Below, one piece after another: positions 16,446-25,361 of a DNA stretch of 64,000 nt. How positions within the stretch are numbered: position 1 is the stretch's first letter; every line of letters starts with the position of its first letter. Location of the stretch: NCBI GenBank assembly GCA_045627365.1, contig JAZQNN010000031.1:27675-91674 (forward strand), given 5' to 3'. A program made the translations under genes and the position numbers. The notes beneath the pieces are model-generated. The model was not told the origin of the DNA. It ran no database searches and saw only the letters and a program-made list of their open reading frames with translations. Source of the stretch: RGIG5612 sp045627365. Its GTDB lineage: Bacteria; Bacillota; Clostridia; Lachnospirales; Lachnospiraceae.

Positions 16446-16862
16446 ATGGATTATCAAATACTCAATCTCTTATTTCGCTGCAATAAGGAATTCAGCCACG
16501 CGAAGATCCGCAGGCAGGAATTAAGTGACACGGAATGTATGATCTGCTCATACATTTTTTCTCACGAAAGCTGCTCGCAGGATGATGTTTCGGTCGCGCT
16601 TAAGACTGATAAAACGACCGTTGGGAAAGCGCTCGCTTCGCTCGAGGGCAAAGCATGCGTTATAAGAATACAGGACGAAGCCGACAAGCGCATCAAGCGG
16701 TTGTCACTTACCGACACCGGACGTGAAAAAGTGGCCGAACTGGTCGATATCCACAACAACTGGCTTCACGATATCATGACCTGCCTGACCGGCGAAGAGC
16801 AGAAACAATTTGAAAATTACTGTGAGCGGCTTCTTGCTGCCGCAGAAAGACTTGCTGAATAA
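16446..16862 (+). CDS. MarR-family transcriptional regulator
   Basis: A 138-residue winged-helix protein. The central region SQDDVSVALKTDKTTVGKALASLEGKACVIR and the wing DEADKRIKRLSLTDTG follow the MarR pattern (recognition helix then the D-x-R-x-K wing). AGGAGG is five bases before ATG. The gene heads a unit with a MATE exporter, an SDR oxidoreductase and an acetoacetate-decarboxylase-like protein, all spaced by fewer than 20 bases. It most likely represses its own promoter through the adjacent palindrome and is released by a small molecule. Confidence 0.88.
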   Translation: MDYQILNLLFRCNKEFSHAKIRRQELSDTECMICSYIFSHESCSQDDVSVALKTDKTTVGKALASLEGKACVIRIQDEADKRIKRLSLTDTGREKVAELVDIHNNWLHDIMTCLTGEEQKQFENYCERLLAAAERLAE

Positions 16863-16877
16863 TGGAGGAACCCGCTA

Positions 16878-18257
16878 ATGAATCACGAAAATAAGGCATC
16901 GGCTATCGAATCTTTCAAAACCGATCCCATCCCGAAGATCGTCATCAAAAACAGTATACCTGCGCTCATTGCCATGATAATGGTCATGGTCTATAACCTT
17001 GCAGATACATTCTTTTTGGGCCTTACCCATAACGATCTGATGGTCACGGCGGTCTCCTTCGCTACACCGCTTTTTATGATTTTCATGTCGCTCGGCACCC
17101 TGTTCGGTGTGGGCGGAACTTCGGTCATTTCCCGCGCACTCGGCGAGGGCAAACCTGATTATGCCAGAAAAGCCTGCTCATTCTGTATGTGGGCATGCGT
17201 TGTCGTCGGCGGCGTAATGATGGCGGTTCTTTGGATATTCCTCGATGACGTGACCGTGATGCTCGGTGCGAGTGCAGACAGTGCCGAGCTGACCAAGGAT
17301 TATCTTGCCATCGTCATCGGCTGCGGCATTTTTTCAATGATTTCCAACTGTTTCTCCTCTATCGTCCGTACCGAGGGAGAATCGATGAAAGCCATGACCG
17401 GCACACTCATCGGCAACCTCCTTAATATCATCCTTGACCCGATCTTTATCTTGGGCTTCAAATGGGACGTAACAGGCGCGGCAATAGCCACCGTTATCGG
17501 CAATGCCGTTGCGGCGGGATATTATATTATGTACTTCCTCAAGGGGAAATCGGTGCTCTCCATCAGCCCTAAATATTTCTCAGTGAAGGACCGGATCCTC
17601 ACCGGCGTTCTTTCTGTCGGAATTTCCGCGTCTCTTGCCAATCTGCTCGTCAGCGTTTCATCTACCGTTGTTAATTCACAGCTGGCCGAATACGCTGACG
17701 GCGATATGCTCGTTGCCGGCTACGGCGTGACTGCCAAAATCATCATGATCGTTACGCTCATCGGTATCGGCATCGGAAGCGGCGTTCAGCCGTTTCTCGG
17801 CTTCTGCTACGGAGCAAAGGAAAAGGAGCGGCTCGTCAAAGGTATACGCTTCTCCGCTCTTTTCGGGCTTGTGTTCTGTGCCGTTATATCAGCGCTCTGC
17901 TATATCTTCGCAGAGCCTATCGTCAAAGTGTTCCTGACCGATATGACCGCGCTTGGTTCCGGCGTGCATTTCACACGCATTCTGATGAGCACCGCGTGGC
18001 TCATCGGCGCATTCGCCATCTGCCAGAACACTTTGCAGGCTGTCGGCGCGGCAACTCCCGCCCTGCTTGCCTCGATCTTCCGTCAGGGCGTCATCTTCAT
18101 TCCTGCCGTGTTCATTATGAAAGCGATCATCGGCGTGGACGGGCTTATCTGGGCCCAGCCGATCGCGGATATTCTTTCACTTGTGATTGTTATTTTCATG
18201 CTTTGGCGTAAAATAAGGAAAACTGATTTTTCCGTGAAAGAAGCAGTCGACGAATAA
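16878..18257 (+). CDS. MATE-family efflux transporter
   Basis: A 459-residue protein with about twelve predicted membrane helices arranged in two homologous halves. The opening region with NSIPALIAMIMVMVYNLADTF and the GVGGTSVISRALGEG loop match MATE transporters, which exchange Na+ or H+ for cationic drugs or metabolites. It follows marR by 15 bases with GGAGG upstream. Control by an adjacent MarR is a common pattern for drug-efflux MATE genes. The substrate cannot be read from sequence. Confidence 0.9.
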   Translation: MNHENKASAIESFKTDPIPKIVIKNSIPALIAMIMVMVYNLADTFFLGLTHNDLMVTAVSFATPLFMIFMSLGTLFGVGGTSVISRALGEGKPDYARKACSFCMWACVVVGGVMMAVLWIFLDDVTVMLGASADSAELTKDYLAIVIGCGIFSMISNCFSSIVRTEGESMKAMTGTLIGNLLNIILDPIFILGFKWDVTGAAIATVIGNAVAAGYYIMYFLKGKSVLSISPKYFSVKDRILTGVLSVGISASLANLLVSVSSTVVNSQLAEYADGDMLVAGYGVTAKIIMIVTLIGIGIGSGVQPFLGFCYGAKEKERLVKGIRFSALFGLVFCAVISALCYIFAEPIVKVFLTDMTALGSGVHFTRILMSTAWLIGAFAICQNTLQAVGAATPALLASIFRQGVIFIPAVFIMKAIIGVDGLIWAQPIADILSLVIVIFMLWRKIRKTDFSVKEAVDE

Positions 18258-18273
18258 TTACGAGGGAAATGAA

Positions 18274-19047
18274 ATGGAACTGAATGGAAAAAGAGTCGCT
18301 ATCACCGGAGCATCCTCCGGTATCGGGCTTGAAATATTGAAATTGCTGCTTGCAAGCGGCTGCCGCGTTGCAGCATGCGCAAGACATATCGAGAATGTCG
18401 GGATCGAAGACGAAAATCTTTTTTTGGTGACCTGCGATGTGTCAAAGAAAGATGAGATCGATACATTCTTTGATTTTGCACTCCAAAAGCTGGGCGGAAT
18501 CGATCTGTATGTTTCAAACGCCGGCTTTGCCTATTATGAGAAGCTTAAGGAACCTGATTGGGACCATGCGGAAACGATCCTGGATACGAACTTTGTCAGC
18601 ACGGTTTACGCTGCCGAGAAGATGAAGGAGCTGCACGGCAATGAGCCTTACAATTTTGCGGTAACGGCAAGCGCGATGGGGCTTTTATCGCTTCCCGGAT
18701 ATGCGCTTTACAGCGCAACAAAAGCAGCCGTGCGCGGATTTGCCGACGCGTACCGCTACGAGCTTGAAAAAGAGCAGCACTTCCAGGTGATCTATCCTGT
18801 TGCGACAAAGACGAAATTCTTCGAGCGATCGGGGAAGAATACGCCGGTGCCCTGGCCGACACAGGAGGCTGCCACCGTGGCAAGGAAGGTGATCAGCGGC
18901 ATTCGCAAAGATAAAAACCATATCTTCCCGTCTGCCATGTTCCGCATCACCGACATAGTCAGCCGGGTGTTCCCGTTTGTGTTTAAGATCTACGTAAATA
19001 TCAACAATAAGGCGTTCCGCGAATGGCTCGCCAAGGAGGACTGTTGA
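18274..19047 (+). CDS. Short-chain dehydrogenase/reductase (SDR) family protein
   Basis: A 257-residue classical SDR. It has the cofactor motif TGASSGIG at residues 11-18, NAG in VSNAGFAYY, and the catalytic YSATK with a preceding Ser in the ASAMG strand. A slightly hydrophobic C-terminus (FPFVFKIYVNINN) may touch the membrane. It sits 16 bases after the MATE gene and one base before the next gene, so it belongs to the MarR-controlled unit. The substrate is unknown; a carbonyl or alcohol compound that the neighbouring decarboxylase-like protein also handles is plausible. Confidence 0.88.
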   Translation: MELNGKRVAITGASSGIGLEILKLLLASGCRVAACARHIENVGIEDENLFLVTCDVSKKDEIDTFFDFALQKLGGIDLYVSNAGFAYYEKLKEPDWDHAETILDTNFVSTVYAAEKMKELHGNEPYNFAVTASAMGLLSLPGYALYSATKAAVRGFADAYRYELEKEQHFQVIYPVATKTKFFERSGKNTPVPWPTQEAATVARKVISGIRKDKNHIFPSAMFRITDIVSRVFPFVFKIYVNINNKAFREWLAKEDC

Positions 19048-19048
19048 C

Positions 19049-19705
19049 ATGGAAAACGGAGTAAAAGCATATCCCGCACCGTGGGATCTGTGCGGAAAAG
19101 GATATATCTTTCTTTATAAGTTCAAAAAGGATTTTGTCGCAAATAGCGCAAATGTGCCGGAGTTTCTTAAAGGCGCCTTTGCCGGCGGCTTCGGCAGCGT
19201 GATGCTGGTCGATTACGAGCAGTCAGACGCCGGCCCATACGGAGAGCTTCTCTTTATCCCGGGGAAATTCCGTTTCGGAGGCAAAAAGCTCGATACCATC
19301 AGCAAGATCTACGTTTCCACGATGGAAAGCGTTGTGAACGGAAGAGTCAACTGGGGCATTCCGAAAGAAAAAGCAGAGTTCTCTTTTGAGGAGATCGGCA
19401 GTGACACTGAAAAGGCAACCATAACGGTTGACGGTAAGACTGCGGCTGAGTTCACCTTAAAATCCGGCAGGCTTTCTTTCCCTGTCAGCACAAAGCTGCT
19501 TCCGTTTCCGCTCGTTCAGCAGTACGAGGGGAAGCACTATTTCACCAGCTTTTTCGGTAAAGGAAAAGGGAAACTTGCCAAGGTCGTCGGAATAAAGATC
19601 GACCCGGCACTTTTCCCTGATGTTTCCCTTTGCCGGCCAATTGCAGTTGTCAAAGTCAGCCCGTTCAATATCACCTTCCCGGAGGCGAAAATTGAATCTG
19701 AATGA
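19049..19705 (+). CDS. Acetoacetate decarboxylase-like superfamily protein
   Basis: A 218-residue protein matching the acetoacetate decarboxylase-like fold: YGELLFIPGKFRF, KIYVSTMESVVNGRVNWGIPKEKAEF and the TLKSGRLSFPVS strand. True acetoacetate decarboxylase uses a Schiff-base Lys followed by a second Lys; here the equivalent stretch appears to be PKEK, with the second position Glu, so decarboxylation is not assured. Starts one base after the SDR stop, with AAGGAGG inside the SDR end. Co-expression with an SDR and an exporter under MarR suggests modification and export of a small organic molecule. Confidence 0.72.
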   Translation: MENGVKAYPAPWDLCGKGYIFLYKFKKDFVANSANVPEFLKGAFAGGFGSVMLVDYEQSDAGPYGELLFIPGKFRFGGKKLDTISKIYVSTMESVVNGRVNWGIPKEKAEFSFEEIGSDTEKATITVDGKTAAEFTLKSGRLSFPVSTKLLPFPLVQQYEGKHYFTSFFGKGKGKLAKVVGIKIDPALFPDVSLCRPIAVVKVSPFNITFPEAKIESE

Positions 19706-19755
19706 GGGCTAATGCGTAGGGGCGCCTTGTTTTTCGATCAGGGAGTTTTTTGACT

Positions 19756-21081
19756 TTATTCAACCGCGCCCTTTACGCCGCCTTTGTCAGCAAGGAACAT
19801 GAGCACAAAGGCGAGTATGGCGACGATCGTTTCATAAATACCGAACGTATACCAGATTATTTCCGCGCCGAAGATCATTGGCGCGAATATCGTAATTATA
19901 GTGTTTGCAACGAAGCTCCTGATTATATTGATTATGAGAGCCTTTTTCGTGCGGGTCGTTGAATAAAGGTACGATGAAATTATTACCGTGAATGATTGGA
20001 CGACAAAGCCCCACGCGTATCTGGCCATGTTATCGAGGACCATCACGCGTGTCTCGGCATCCGCGGCGTAAAGGTTGCAGAACTGCGGTCCCAATAATAC
20101 TATTATCAGGGTTATCACGAAAGACCCGGCTCCGCCTATTATCAGACCCACTCTCTTGTAAAACGCAAGGTCTTTATAATTCTCCGCTCCGTAGCACCGG
20201 CCGAAGAGCGGCTGAAGCCCGTCAGCAACTCCGTAGAATATGGCGATCGAAAAGCAGGCGACGTAGCAGATAACGGAATATGCATTTTCCGCGCTGTTTC
20301 CCAGCTGCCTGACAATTATGATATTGGTGATGATAGTCGTCAGCGGTGTGCAGAACTGGGCGATGCATTCGGGGAGTCCGCGTACAATTATCTTCCCGAC
20401 AAGAGGCAGCTGTATCTTGAACTTATGGAAATTCAGCTTTCCTTTTTTGAATATAAAATGCGTCAGGACTATGCACATTCCAATCGTCTGGGCAGCTCCC
20501 GTTGCGATGGCAGCTCCCTTAAGCCCCCATTTTACCGGGTAGATGAGGAGCCAGTCCCCGAAGATGTTTAAAGCCGTTGCCGTAATGACCGCTGCGCTGA
20601 CCAGCGCCGGACGGCTGTCATTTCTTATAAATCCATTAAAGTTGGTAAACATTCCGCACGGAATGAGGAATACTCCGTACCAGAAAAGGTACTCGCACGC
20701 AAGGTCGATATACGCGTCGGAAGCACCCATCAGCCTGCAAAGAGGCTCTGTCAGGAAAATAGCTGCTGCCGAAAAAACTGCTGTAACGATAAGCGACATG
20801 ATAACGGAATGCATGAAGACTTCGTTTGCTCCGTCCTCGTCGCCCTTTCCCATTCTTATCGCGGTTATCGTAAGTCCGCCTATGGTCGTGAGCATGACGA
20901 ATGCGTTAAAAAACATTACATAAGGGAATACTATGTTGACTGCTCCCAGTGCGTCACTGCCGACGCCCTGTCCGACAAACATTCCGTCAACTATTGTGAA
21001 TAGGAAAACGCTTAGATTGCTTAGTATTGTAGGTGTTAAATACTTAAATAATAGTCTGGTCCTTGTATTTGTAAAACTCAT
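19756..21081 (-). CDS. MATE-family efflux transporter (second copy type)
   Basis: A 441-residue multi-helix protein. The N-terminal FKYLTPTILSNLSVFLFTIVDG, then GVGSDALGAVNIVFP, and the internal repeat of the same pattern identify a MATE transporter of the multi-antimicrobial extrusion family. It is clearly distinct from the MarR-linked MATE 3 kb away. GGGAGG precedes ATG. It lies 65 bases downstream of trxB on the same strand, separated by a hairpin, and is convergent with the decarboxylase-like gene. Confidence 0.88.
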   Translation of the reverse strand: MSFTNTRTRLLFKYLTPTILSNLSVFLFTIVDGMFVGQGVGSDALGAVNIVFPYVMFFNAFVMLTTIGGLTITAIRMGKGDEDGANEVFMHSVIMSLIVTAVFSAAAIFLTEPLCRLMGASDAYIDLACEYLFWYGVFLIPCGMFTNFNGFIRNDSRPALVSAAVITATALNIFGDWLLIYPVKWGLKGAAIATGAAQTIGMCIVLTHFIFKKGKLNFHKFKIQLPLVGKIIVRGLPECIAQFCTPLTTIITNIIIVRQLGNSAENAYSVICYVACFSIAIFYGVADGLQPLFGRCYGAENYKDLAFYKRVGLIIGGAGSFVITLIIVLLGPQFCNLYAADAETRVMVLDNMARYAWGFVVQSFTVIISSYLYSTTRTKKALIINIIRSFVANTIITIFAPMIFGAEIIWYTFGIYETIVAILAFVLMFLADKGGVKGAVE

Positions 21082-21108
21082 TATTCCTCCCGAGAGAGCA
21101 TTTTATAA

Positions 21109-21127
21109 GGGCTGCCTATGGCAGCCC
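21109..21127 (-). terminator. Hairpin between trxB and the MATE gene
   Basis: GGGCTGCC (21109-21116) and GGCAGCCC (21120-21127) form a perfect 8-bp stem with a three-base loop. On the minus strand it is followed by TTATAAAAT, a weak U-tract, so termination may be partial. Confidence 0.5.
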
Positions 21128-21146
21128 CGAGAATTCTCAAAACCGC

Positions 21147-22052
21147 TTATAGCGTATCTATGAATCTACAGGCAGCGAGTGCTGCGGTCGCGCCGTCGCT
21201 CATCGCGGTCGTTACCTGGCGCACGCCTTTGACGCGGCAGTCTCCTGCTACAAATATGCCCGGCAGGTCTGCTTCGCATTTTTCATCGATATCTGCATAT
21301 CCGCCCTCGTTAAGCGGCAAAAGAGCGTCAAATACTTCCATCTGCGGCTCGTGACCGATCGCAAGGAACAGTCCGTCAAGATCAATTGTCTGTGCGATGC
21401 CGATATTGTCGGTCACCTCAATGCCTTTCAGCGCTCCGCCCTCCTGAATATAGGCAGTTATCTTACTGTTCAGGATGAACTCGACATTTTCGCGGGACTC
21501 AAGCAATGCCGCAAGGCGCTCCTCTCCTCTGAAGGAATCCCTTCTGTGGATCAGATAAACGGTCTCGCAGATATCCGCAAGATAAAGAGCTTCCTGGAGT
21601 GCGCTGTTGCCGCCGCCGTGAACTGCCACGGTCTTGCCTGCATAGAAGGATCCGTCGCAGACAGCGCAGAAGCTGATACCGTTTCCTATCAGATCGTCTT
21701 CACCATCCAGCTCCAGACGCCTTGGTTTGGCCCCTGTAGCGATGATAACGGCCTTGGCTTCCCACATACTGCCTGACGCTCCATGAACGCGGATCGGGGC
21801 GTTTTCAACGCCTACGACCTCATCCATCTCTATGTCTACGCCGAGCGCAAGCACCTGATCTACCATCATATCGGTAAGTTCAAGTCCGGACGCTTCCTTA
21901 ACGGTCGGAAAATTCTCTACCTTCGGAGACTGGGCTATCTGCCCGCCGAAAGAATCCTTCTCGATGACAAGGACTTTTTTGCCGGCCCTTGCTCCGTAAA
22001 TTGCCGCTGTCAGGCCCGCAGGGCCCGCTCCGATTATTACTATGTCGTACAT
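21147..22052 (-). CDS. trxB: Thioredoxin-disulfide reductase-like flavoprotein
   Basis: FAD/NADPH enzyme reducing a CxxC protein. The 301-residue protein has GAGPAGLTAA (FAD), the redox pair in FCAVCDG (Cys129, Cys132), GGGNSALQEALYL (NADPH) and FVAGDCR near the end. It lies 75 bases downstream of nrdD on the same strand. The ribonucleotide reductase in front carries a fused glutaredoxin-like domain with CPNC, so this reductase is the obvious candidate to recharge it. AAAGGGG precedes ATG. Confidence 0.9.
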   Translation of the reverse strand: MYDIVIIGAGPAGLTAAIYGARAGKKVLVIEKDSFGGQIAQSPKVENFPTVKEASGLELTDMMVDQVLALGVDIEMDEVVGVENAPIRVHGASGSMWEAKAVIIATGAKPRRLELDGEDDLIGNGISFCAVCDGSFYAGKTVAVHGGGNSALQEALYLADICETVYLIHRRDSFRGEERLAALLESRENVEFILNSKITAYIQEGGALKGIEVTDNIGIAQTIDLDGLFLAIGHEPQMEVFDALLPLNEGGYADIDEKCEADLPGIFVAGDCRVKGVRQVTTAMSDGATAALAACRFIDTL

Positions 22053-22071
22053 ATTTATCCCCTTTGTAACA

Positions 22072-22100
22072 CAAGGCGCTGCAGCACATGCAGCGCCTTG
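22072..22100 (-). other. Perfect intercistronic hairpin between nrdD and trxB
   Basis: Twelve-base arms CAAGGCGCTGCA / TGCAGCGCCTTG with a five-base loop. No T-run follows on the minus strand (TGTTAC), so it looks more like an RNA-stability or partial-attenuation element setting the nrdD:trxB ratio than a full terminator. Confidence 0.6.
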
Positions 22101-22127
22101 CTTTGGCTTTTTGGACTGGCGTGATTA

Positions 22128-24497
22128 TCAGGAATTGATAAACTGTCTGATTTCTGATACTCCGGCAAATTTAGTGGACTCTACTCCGTCGTCAACGATC
22201 AGTGTAGGTGCCTGCTTGATGCCGTATTTTGCGATAAGATCAAGATTCTCATCTGCGTATAGCTTCTCAAACGGGATGCCCGCGCGCTCAAGGTATGTAG
22301 CTGCGACTTTGCAGTTAGGGCAGGTCTGGGTCGCGAAAAGGATCGTCCTTGCCTCACCTGTTGATACGCTGTCAAATGCTTCCTCAACAACAGCACCGCC
22401 GATAGGTCCCTGATGTGTCAGCACGCTCTTATCGATAACGTATTCTTTGCGCTCCTTGAACTCCTGAGTCTTGCCTGCGTTCCAGTTCTGAACCGGACGG
22501 TAGTAGCCTGTGATACGGCTGTAAACTTCTGCCTTCTCACCGCAGATCGGGCAGACATACTGCTCGCCGTCGAGGTATCCGTGGTTCTTGCATACTGAGT
22601 ATGTCGGAGACATGGTGTAATACGGAAGCTTGTAGTTCTCTGCGATCTTGCGTACCAGCTTGGCTGCTGCTTCCCAGCTAGGAAGCTTCTCACCCAGGAA
22701 GGTATGGAATACGGTTCCTGATGTATACAGTGTCTGAAGCTCGTCCTGAATATCAAGGGCTGTAAATACATCCTCGGTATAGCCTACAGGCAGATGGCTT
22801 GAGTTGGTGTAATACGGTGTTCCGCCGTCTTCGCTTGCGGTGATGATGTCAGGAAACTGCGCTACATCGTGCTTAGCAAGACGGTATGAAGTTGACTCAG
22901 CCGGAGTTGCCTCAAGGTTGTAAAGGTCACCGTACTGCTCCTGGTAGTCAGACAGACGCTCACGCATATGGTTGAGAACGCGTTTGGTGAACTCCTGGCA
23001 GGCTTCCTGAGTCATGTCAGCCTTGACCCACTTAGCGTTCAGTCCTGCTTCGTTCATGCCGACAAGACCGATAGTTGAGAAGTGGTTTGCAAATGTTCCC
23101 AGATATCTCTTGGTGTATGGATAAAGTCCCTCATCAAGGAGCTTGGTAATAACGGTACGCTTGATCTTGAGTGAACGTGCGGAAAGATCCATGATCTTGT
23201 CCAGACGGCGGAAGAATTCTTCCTCGTTCTCTGACTGATATGCGATACGCGGCATATTGATGGTAACAACACCTACAGAGCCTGTTGACTCGCCTGAGCC
23301 GAAGAAACCGCCGGACTTCTTACGAAGCTCACGAAGGTCAAGACGCAGACGGCAGCACATTGAACGAACATCGCTCGGCTCCATATCTGAGTTGATGTAG
23401 TTTGAGAAATACGGTGTGCCGTACTTCGCGGTCATTTCGAATAAGAGTTTGTTGTTCTCTGTCGGTGACCAGTCGAAATCCTTGGTGATCGAATATGTCG
23501 GGATCGGATACTGGAATCCGCGTCCGTTGGCATCGCCCTCGATCATGATCTCGATGAATGCCTTATTGACAAGGTCCATCTCAGCCTTGCACTCACCGTA
23601 GGTGAAATCCATTTCCTTGCCGCCAACGATAGCAGGAAGGTGCTCAAGGTCCTTAGGAACGGTCCAGTCAAGAGTAATGTTGGTAAACGGTGCCTGTGTG
23701 CCCCAACGTGACGGTGTATTTACGCCGTAAATGAAGGACTGAATGCACTGTTTAACTTCTTTATATGAAAGGTTATCAACGATAACAAAAGGAGCGACGT
23801 ATGTATCAAATGATGAGAATGCCTGAGCGCCTGCCCACTCATTCTGCATAATTCCGAGGAAGTTGACCATCTGGTTGCACAGGGTCGAAAGATGTCCCGC
23901 AGGTGAAGATGTGATCTTGCCCGGGATTCCTCCGAGGCCTTCCTGGATAAGCTGTTTAAGTGACCATCCTGCGCAGTAGCCTGTCAGCATGGAAAGGTCA
24001 TGGATATGGATATCACAGTTTCTGTGAGCGTTGCCGATCTCCTCGTCGTAGATCTCGCTGAGCCAGTAGTTTGCTGTGATCGCGCCTGAGTTGGACAGGA
24101 TAAGTCCGCCTACAGAATAAGTAACTGTGGAATTCTCCTTAACACGCCAGTCAAGAGCGTCAAGATACTGATTGACAGTCTCTTTGTAATCAAGGTAAGA
24201 AGACTTCATATTACGCAGTTTTTCACGCTGCTTACGATAAAGGATGTAGGCCTTGGCTACTGCCTCGTATCCTCCTCTTGAAAGAACTGCCTCAACGCTG
24301 TCCTGAACATCTTCGACTGCGACTTTCTCGTCCTTGATCTTAGGCAGGAAGTCCGCTGTTACCTTAAGGGCAAGGAAATCAATGATGCCGTCGGTATAAT
24401 CCGTGCCTGTAGCGTCAAATGCTTTCTTGATGGCGACAACGATCTTGTTGATATCGAAATCAACGATCTTGCCGTCACGTTTGATGATCTGATACAT
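22128..24497 (-). CDS. nrdD: Anaerobic (class III) ribonucleoside-triphosphate reductase with fused C-terminal glutaredoxin-like domain
   Basis: Glycyl-radical enzyme making dNTPs without oxygen. The 789-residue protein has an N-terminal ATP-cone (KRDGKIVDFDINKIVVAIKK), the catalytic barrel with RSMCCRLRLDLRELRKKSGG, a zinc cluster including VCPICGE and the radical site RITGYYRPVQNWNAG. After residue 700 an extra domain of about 75 residues has CPNC (Cys726, Cys729) and the cis-Pro segment KQAPTLIVDD of the glutaredoxin/thioredoxin fold. The MCCRL form differs from the MGCRSF form of formate-dependent E. coli/T4 enzymes. With trxB downstream, this points to a thiol-dependent (NrdH/thioredoxin-type) reductant. 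nrdG is 35 bases upstream. Confidence 0.95.
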   Translation of the reverse strand: MYQIIKRDGKIVDFDINKIVVAIKKAFDATGTDYTDGIIDFLALKVTADFLPKIKDEKVAVEDVQDSVEAVLSRGGYEAVAKAYILYRKQREKLRNMKSSYLDYKETVNQYLDALDWRVKENSTVTYSVGGLILSNSGAITANYWLSEIYDEEIGNAHRNCDIHIHDLSMLTGYCAGWSLKQLIQEGLGGIPGKITSSPAGHLSTLCNQMVNFLGIMQNEWAGAQAFSSFDTYVAPFVIVDNLSYKEVKQCIQSFIYGVNTPSRWGTQAPFTNITLDWTVPKDLEHLPAIVGGKEMDFTYGECKAEMDLVNKAFIEIMIEGDANGRGFQYPIPTYSITKDFDWSPTENNKLLFEMTAKYGTPYFSNYINSDMEPSDVRSMCCRLRLDLRELRKKSGGFFGSGESTGSVGVVTINMPRIAYQSENEEEFFRRLDKIMDLSARSLKIKRTVITKLLDEGLYPYTKRYLGTFANHFSTIGLVGMNEAGLNAKWVKADMTQEACQEFTKRVLNHMRERLSDYQEQYGDLYNLEATPAESTSYRLAKHDVAQFPDIITASEDGGTPYYTNSSHLPVGYTEDVFTALDIQDELQTLYTSGTVFHTFLGEKLPSWEAAAKLVRKIAENYKLPYYTMSPTYSVCKNHGYLDGEQYVCPICGEKAEVYSRITGYYRPVQNWNAGKTQEFKERKEYVIDKSVLTHQGPIGGAVVEEAFDSVSTGEARTILFATQTCPNCKVAATYLERAGIPFEKLYADENLDLIAKYGIKQAPTLIVDDGVESTKFAGVSEIRQFINS

Positions 24498-24532
24498 ATT
24501 TACTCCTCCGATTTTATCATACCCCTCTTGGG

Positions 24533-25249
24533 TTATATTCCTCTGATCGATGTATTGCTTACGTACTTGCGGGCTATTTCGGCAAATTCCTTCATCTCAG
24601 CCTCGCTGAAGGCGCTCAGTCCTTCGGGCGCGATCAGCTGCCCGGAATCCTTGAAATCCTGCAGATAGTATGCCTTGGCACCGCTTATCCATGCAGCTGC
24701 TCCTTCGACGCTTTCCGGCGTATGAAGGCCCTTCACGAGCGTGGTCCTGAACTCGTAATCCACCCTGCCTTCAAGCAGGATGTCACGGGTCATCTCGACC
24801 TTCTTCATGAGCGGTGATCCCGCATCAAGCTTACCTTCAAGTCCTGCCGTTCTCGCGTAAAGCGCCGGACTGTTCTTGACATCCATTGCCACATAATCAA
24901 CTAAATTTTCGTTGATAAGCTCCCGGACCATATCAGGATTCGTTCCGTTGGTGTCCAGTTTGACGCGGTAGCCTTCCGCTTTCACCTTCCGGATGAACTG
25001 CGGCAGTTCGCTATACAGAGTCGGCTCACCGCCGGTGATTGAAACGCCTTCAAGCATTCCGCTGCGTTTCTTCAGATAACTGATAATATCTTCCTCTGTA
25101 TATGTCTCGCCTCCGGCTCCGTCACCCTCGACAAGAAGTGCGTTATGACAGAATGGGCACCTGTAATTGCAGCCTCGCGTAAACAAAATGCAGGCGACTG
25201 TGCCGGGGAAATCAAGCAGCGTCAGTTTCTGCATTCCCGCAAACTGCAT
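24533..25249 (-). CDS. nrdG: Anaerobic ribonucleotide reductase activating protein (radical SAM)
   Basis: Uses a [4Fe-4S] cluster and SAM to form the glycyl radical on NrdD. The 238-residue product has CNYRCPFC (the CxxxCxxC cluster motif) near residue 30, followed by VSITGGEPTLYSELP. I start at ATG 25249, which follows GGGAGGT by eight bases; an ATG 75 bases upstream lies within the promoter region and is rejected. First gene of the nrdG-nrdD-trxB unit, preceded by a good promoter and two NrdR-box-like sites. Confidence 0.93.
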   Translation of the reverse strand: MQFAGMQKLTLLDFPGTVACILFTRGCNYRCPFCHNALLVEGDGAGGETYTEEDIISYLKKRSGMLEGVSITGGEPTLYSELPQFIRKVKAEGYRVKLDTNGTNPDMVRELINENLVDYVAMDVKNSPALYARTAGLEGKLDAGSPLMKKVEMTRDILLEGRVDYEFRTTLVKGLHTPESVEGAAAWISGAKAYYLQDFKDSGQLIAPEGLSAFSEAEMKEFAEIARKYVSNTSIRGI

Positions 25250-25283
25250 AAGGCTTACCTCCCAACCTAAGTACGTACTGATA

Positions 25284-25312
25284 TAGATATCATATTTATA
25301 TGAGCTTGTCAA
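25284..25312 (-). promoter_or_regulatory. Promoter of the nrdG-nrdD-trxB operon
   Basis: On the minus strand TTGACA (25307-25312, consensus), a 17-base spacer and TATCTA (25284-25289), about 30 bases before nrdG. Confidence 0.65.
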
Positions 25313-25320
25313 CATAAGGA

Positions 25321-25336
25321 ACACTAAATATTGATT
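25321..25336. promoter_or_regulatory. NrdR-box-like site, promoter-proximal
   Basis: ACACTAAATATTGATT, read on the plus strand, matches the NrdR box pattern ACACwAwATATxGxxT closely. It lies nine bases upstream of the -35 box of the nrdG promoter. Confidence 0.55.
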
Positions 25337-25361
25337 AAAAATTGCATTTTCGGCATATTAA

